Of a DNA stretch of 64,000 nt, positions 60,310-64,000 are shown in pieces. Where the stretch lies: the NCBI RefSeq assembly GCF_023284005.1, contig NZ_JAKIKS010000001.1, positions 106,677 through 170,676 of the forward strand, in the 5' to 3' direction. The number at the start of each line of letters is the position of its first letter. The first letter of the stretch is position 1. The notes under the pieces are model-generated. The model was given only the letters and a program-made list of their open reading frames with translations, did not search any database and was not told the DNA's origin. The DNA comes from Shewanella surugensis (GTDB lineage: Bacteria > Pseudomonadota > Gammaproteobacteria > Enterobacterales > Shewanellaceae). Position numbers and translations under genes: made by a program.

Positions 60310-60597
60310 TTATTTAGCTCTTGAGGCTAACTTTTTATATACCGCATCTTTATCACGCTTACCTATCGCCAATACATAGACAACAATCTCATTATCTATC
60401 ACTTCATAAGCTAACCTATAACCTGCAGTTCTCAATTTAATTTTATAAACTGACTCATAGCCTTTTAGCTTGGCTGAAGGAACATGAGGATGCTCAAGTC
60501 GCTCCGCCAGTTTCTTTTTAAATTGTGTTTTAATTGGCGGGGCTAACTTATTCCACTCCTTCAACGCCTGCGGGAGATACTTTAGTTTATAAGTCAT
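60310..60597 (-). CDS. RelE-family toxin
   Basis: 95 aa. MTYKLKYLPQALKEWNKLAPPIKTQFKKKLAERL, LKGYESVYKIKLRTAGYRLAYEVIDN and VYVLAIGKRDKDAVYKKLA are typical of RelE-type ribosome-dependent mRNA interferases. Its start overlaps the end of the antitoxin gene by 11 bases, the usual order antitoxin then toxin. Confidence 0.93.
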   Translation of the reverse strand: MTYKLKYLPQALKEWNKLAPPIKTQFKKKLAERLEHPHVPSAKLKGYESVYKIKLRTAGYRLAYEVIDNEIVVYVLAIGKRDKDAVYKKLASRAK

Positions 60598-60838
60598 CTA
60601 AACTGACTTCTACAGCGTCAGATAAATGCAAGCGACGACTCTCAACTAATTGACCCAATTCATAATCATCGAGCCTATCCATCAACCATTCATAGGTTTC
60701 AGCAGGCACAAGATAAGCTGTGGGCTTATTGTGATTTAATATCGCAATGGCTGCACCATCAGCCTCATTAAGTAACGCAGTGGGATTTTTCTTTAACTCT
60801 GAAATACTCGCTGAGCAATCCGCTAAGACCTGTCTCAT
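60587..60838 (-). CDS. Phd/YefM (StbD-like) antitoxin
   Basis: 83 aa. The N-terminal half (CSASISELKKNPTALLNEADGAAIAILNHNKPTAYLVPAETYEWLMDRL) is the Phd/YefM DNA-binding fold, which usually represses the operon. The acidic C-terminus neutralises the toxin. Paired with the RelE-family gene downstream. Confidence 0.92.
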   Translation of the reverse strand: MRQVLADCSASISELKKNPTALLNEADGAAIAILNHNKPTAYLVPAETYEWLMDRLDDYELGQLVESRRLHLSDAVEVSLDDL

Positions 60839-61264
60839 ACCAACCTCAAAAAAGCACTAAATTTAAACCTAATATTAGCACTTAATTTAGCGACTACCTA
60901 GTATTCTTTATATGGGGGCAACGTTAGAAAGGAGTAGTGATCACTCATAAAATGAAAGAGATTAAAGAGAGTCTTGAGGACTGGGGCTTTGAACAAGGGG
61001 AGGTTTAAAATATGCCATTAATGATGGCTGTCTATATCCCAATCAAAGCCTGATTTATGTACTAAAACTAGGTAAATAATCGAAAGTGTCTTGATTATAC
61101 TTATTTAAATGCTGAGGAAATGGAGTTAATGAAATGCTCTTATTTAGTTAGTTCTTAAGCCGAATTCAGGTTTATTAGCCTATGCTTTACCTACCCTAAA
61201 GTGGAGCTATCATCCAGTCGACCTCCACAAGGTCAACAGTAAGATACCTTTCAGGAGCCAGAAA
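60839..61264. other. Intergenic region, gene relics possible
   Basis: A short open frame at 60953-61009 (MKEIKESLEDWGFEQGEV) and adjoining sequence look like debris. No intact gene. The right end is the promoter region for the beta-propeller gene. Confidence 0.4.
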
Positions 61265-62284
61265 ATGTCTGTTAATACCAACCTACTGCCCACTTGTCGG
61301 CTTATAACACTATTTATCTGCCTCTGTTCTCTCGGACCTGCTATTGCTTCAGCACAGGAAAACAGCCTACCTAGCCGGCTCTCATTAAACGAATGGAAAG
61401 TACCTTGGGAAGGACTTCCCAGGGATCCTCATGTCGATACCACAGGTCAAGTCTGGTTCTGTGGGCAAACCGGTAATTATATTGCCCGATTATCTCCCTC
61501 AAACCAGCAATTTAAAAAGTACAAGGTGCCTGAGGGAACACACCCACATAACCTGATTGTGGATAAACAAGGTCAGGTTTGGTACGCCGGTAACCGCAAT
61601 GCCCACATTGGACGCATGGACCCTGAAGACGGAAAAATTCAACAATATCCCATGCCTCAGGGCGTCGACGATCCTCACACACTGGTGTTTAATCAGCAGG
61701 GTAATATCTGGTTCACCGCCCAACAAAGCAATCGTATCGGCCTGTTAAATGTGATCAATGGGCAAGTACAGCTCGCCACACCAGCAACAGCTAACGCCCG
61801 CCCTTATGGAATCAAAATTGATGCCCAAAACCTCCCTTGGATAGCACTATTTGGTACCAATAAACTGGCCTGGATAAACCCAAAAAATATGGCAGTGACC
61901 GAAATAAACCTCCCCCGCCCCGACGCCCGCCCCCGCAGACTTGAGATCGATCCAAGCGGCAATATCTGGTATGTCGATTACATCGGTGGATATCTAGGTC
62001 GCTACTCCCCCAACAACAAAGAGTTTAAAGAATGGAAACTCCCCACCAAAAACCCTCGCCCTTACGGCACCGCACTGGACAACAAGGGGCAGCTATGGAT
62101 TGCAGATACCGGAGAGGTACCCAATATTCTCTTTGCTTTTGATACATCAAAGGAGAAATTCACCAGTAAAACGACAGTACCCAGCGGTGGAAATATTCGG
62201 CATATGTATTTCGACAATAGCGACGGCAGTTTTTGGTTTGGGGTGGATAGCGGGTATTTGGTTCAAGGAAAGCCTGATAAATAA
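61265..62284 (+). CDS. Virginiamycin B lyase-like beta-propeller protein, exported
   Basis: 339 aa. Signal peptide to about residue 30 (GPAIASA). Repeated blade motifs such as TTGQVWFCGQTGNYIARLSP, KQGQVWYAGNRNAHIGRMDP, QQGNIWFTAQQSNRIGLL and PSGNIWYVDYIGGYLGRYSP give a seven-bladed propeller of the Vgb/SMP-30 type. True Vgb opens streptogramin B, but most exported relatives have unknown roles, so antibiotic resistance is not claimed. Confidence 0.85.
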   Translation: MSVNTNLLPTCRLITLFICLCSLGPAIASAQENSLPSRLSLNEWKVPWEGLPRDPHVDTTGQVWFCGQTGNYIARLSPSNQQFKKYKVPEGTHPHNLIVDKQGQVWYAGNRNAHIGRMDPEDGKIQQYPMPQGVDDPHTLVFNQQGNIWFTAQQSNRIGLLNVINGQVQLATPATANARPYGIKIDAQNLPWIALFGTNKLAWINPKNMAVTEINLPRPDARPRRLEIDPSGNIWYVDYIGGYLGRYSPNNKEFKEWKLPTKNPRPYGTALDNKGQLWIADTGEVPNILFAFDTSKEKFTSKTTVPSGGNIRHMYFDNSDGSFWFGVDSGYLVQGKPDK

Positions 62285-62304
62285 CATCTAAATACCAATT
62301 AAAT

Positions 62305-62330
62305 AGGATCAGGAAAAACGGCCTGATCCT
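62305..62330. terminator. Hairpin after the beta-propeller gene
   Basis: AGGATCAGG (62305-62313) and CCTGATCCT (62322-62330), 20 bases after the stop. No T run follows on this strand. Confidence 0.55.
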
Positions 62331-62497
62331 CAACAAAAATCACAGTAAACAAGAGGGGTAATACCAATAAATGCCAAAAAAAAAGTAGCTTGACCTTCTT
62401 CGCTTTAGCCATCGGCATGCGATTCAGTTTCGTCTTTCTACAGAACACGAAACCACACCCTGTGGGATCCGCCCCCTCTAATGCTAGGAGTGATTCT

Positions 62498-63310
62498 TTA
62501 TAAGGTAACAACATTTTGATTCACATGAGCAAAAACCTTGTCAGCGTAAGCTCCGTTACAACCCGCTGTAGAAGTACTGCAAATCAAACCACGGACTTGG
62601 TATCTGTGATCCTTACCATCCACTGACTCAGTTACTATTGTCCTCCTCTTCAAACTCCCCCCAGTCTGATTCAACAAATACTGCATCGCGCCCATTCTGG
62701 CACCGTTAGCCCTATTTTCTGTTACAAAGAGGCCACCACTGAGTGCTGAGGCTGTGCCGCCAATGGCGGCCGAGATGATCGCTCCACCGACAACTTCATG
62801 GGTTTTTAAGTCCGAGCCACCGGGTAAAAAGGCGCCGCCAGCCCCTTTGGTAACCCCCGCTGAGATGAAGCCATGCCCAAACTTACCGCCTTGCAACTCA
62901 GCCGAAATGCCCCCCACCATGGCATGAGCACCAATTTGCGCCGCCGCTTGCCCAGAGGTTAGCATATTGCTGCCAAATTCCACAAAGGCATCCTTGGCCC
63001 ATGCCCCTGAATCAATAGCCACTTGGTTTATATTACCAAGCTCATTAAAGTATTCACCAATGCCTTGCAACGCATACCCTACAGCCGCACTAATAATACC
63101 AACCTTTAAACCTGCTGATAGACTCCCTGTCATCGAATAGGTCATGGCTGCATTAAAGAGTGCTGAACACCAAACCTGGCAACCCGGAATAAAGTTCAAT
63201 GCAATGCTAATCACTGAACTCAACCACTTTACCTTACCAATCGCCTTAAACAACTTCTTAAAAAAGTACCCACTAGGATCTGTGGCATTAAGCGGATGAT
63301 TTTTTACAAT
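62498..63310 (-). pseudogene. Orphan RHS-family C-terminal tip
   Basis: The open frame is about 270 codons. It begins just after a stop (TAG at 63313-63311) with NHPLNATDPSGYFFKKLFKAIG, which is the sequence that ends the conserved RHS core in RHS/YD-repeat toxins. What follows is a tip with Gly-rich hydrophobic segments (GKFGHGFISAGVTKGAGGAFLPGGSD). The core itself is absent, so this is a displaced tip, not an intact toxin. Start as TTG 63253 is possible but unlikely. No immunity gene was recognised. Confidence 0.75.
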
Positions 63311-63976
63311 CTAAGCAGCACATAGGATTAGGCATTGTCATTTTGCAGGTTGTTAGTGGTGAGGTGGCTGCACCACAGCACGACTTAACAATGCCTGTCC
63401 ATGTCACTCACCACAAGCACAATTGAACAATTTAACAATGCCTGTCCATATAACTCCTGCAAAATGATAGAGAGTCCTCAATGTGCCTGATGGTGTTGAT
63501 GGTATCGACTATCAAGATAGGCTCGTTCAAGACAAGGGCCGATACTGAACCCGACTGGGTGTTGTGAGCACTTGATAGTCACCTCTTAGATAAGTGATAA
63601 AATTGATGATAAAAGACTCAGTTCATCTTACATCAACCCGTAAAAGACAAGAGTAAACAACTCGACTGGGTGCCATTTACTTTTGGGTATGTAGGTACGG
63701 AATACATCAGGGGCGCAAGCATAAGCTTGTTAAGCCCGTATATATGTCAGCACTATTGCTTAAAGCAAAACGAGTCAGTCAATAAATATCGAACTAAGAG
63801 ACAACAACATTCACATGCCAAGACAAAAAAGTCTTAGCTGGGAAGCTTATGTCTTGACTCTATGGGAGCGTCCATATATGTCTTAATTACAGGGCGGGAT
63901 CGCACTTTGTTAACAAAGATTGAATCTGCTGAATTACTGTGATCTAATCGCACCTCACTTTCTGAGAGGTAACCCA
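63311..63976. other. Repeat-containing intergenic region
   Basis: Holds two direct copies of TTAACAATGCCTGTCCAT (63385-63402, 63432-63449), the inverted pair TCATTTTGCAGG/CCTGCAAAATGA (63338-63349, 63456-63467) and an AGGCATTGT inverted to the direct repeats. The rest is without ORF. Confidence 0.6.
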
Positions 63977-64000
63977 ATGACCCTGATCGAACACCTTACC
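63977..64000 (+). CDS. Start of a possible transposase gene, cut by the window edge
   Basis: ATGACCCTGATCGAACAC with GAGGTAA ribosome site upstream gives MTLIEHLT. The upstream CAGGGCGGGATCGCAC (from 63892) could be an IS end. MTLIEHL-type N-termini occur in ISAs1-like transposases (from memory). Only eight codons are present, so this is a weak call. Confidence 0.3.

Noticed and set aside
61265..62284. Streptogramin resistance (vgb) gene
   Set aside because: Only the propeller fold and exported location are seen. The cytosolic enzyme Vgb has no signal peptide, so resistance is not claimed.

Overview
The window looks like a chromosomal segment of a marine gammaproteobacterium, most likely Shewanella or a close relative. 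This is inferred from the gene order gluQ, pcnB, folK, panB, panC, the protein sequences of PcnB, GroEL, RapA, RraB and PlsC, the large hybrid sensor kinase and the AT-rich base composition. No rRNA, tRNA or CRISPR array was seen.

Layout. 1-5.7 kb is a conserved block: a terminator, gluQ, the pcnB-folK-panB-panC series (pcnB appears to start at a non-canonical AUU codon) and grxB. 5.8-9.4 kb holds an alpha/beta-hydrolase-like protein lacking its nucleophile Ser, a frameshifted LysE-type exporter, a 126-bp dispersed repeat and an EamA transporter. 9.4-22.4 kb is an accessory region: a small zinc-ribbon gene with a truncated second copy, a decayed IS3-type element, a decayed IS4-type element with a visible 9-bp target duplication, two decayed XRE regulator fragments sharing the same in-frame stop, a 29-nt motif present three times, and 1.4 kb of repeated non-coding DNA. 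Intact genes among these debris are a subtilase, gloA, an OmpA-like protein, an SDS-type alkylsulfatase and its divergent LysR regulator.

22.4-36.6 kb holds groSL with a sigma-32-like promoter, a MATE pump, a von Willebrand-factor-A protein cut by a stop codon, an RND pump pair, dapD, a secreted neutral ceramidase and a LuxR-type regulator. 36.6-48.4 kb holds an acetoacetate-decarboxylase-like/ketopantoate-reductase-like pair, a small exported protein with three QHD repeats, a hybrid sensor kinase, a PhoH-PIN ATPase, the second copy of the 126-bp repeat and rapA. 48.5-53.6 kb holds a glycosyltransferase, a crotonase, an overlapping response-regulator/diguanylate-cyclase pair, rraB and plsC.

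53.7-57.3 kb is a metal (probably zinc) uptake cluster: membrane permease, binding protein, an outer-membrane protein with a His/Asp-rich loop and a small exported protein, but no ATPase gene beside them. 57.5-64 kb is again accessory in character: a lipoprotein metallo-beta-lactamase hydrolase, a thiolase, a toxin-antitoxin pair, a Vgb-like beta-propeller, an orphan RHS C-terminal tip and, at the right edge, the probable start of another insertion sequence.

No completely new system stands out. The best leads are the AUU start of pcnB, the metal cluster without an ATPase and with an internal terminator, the 126-bp dispersed repeat, the cluster around the ceramidase, the QHD-repeat protein, and the pattern of repeats and relics at 9.9-22.3 kb.
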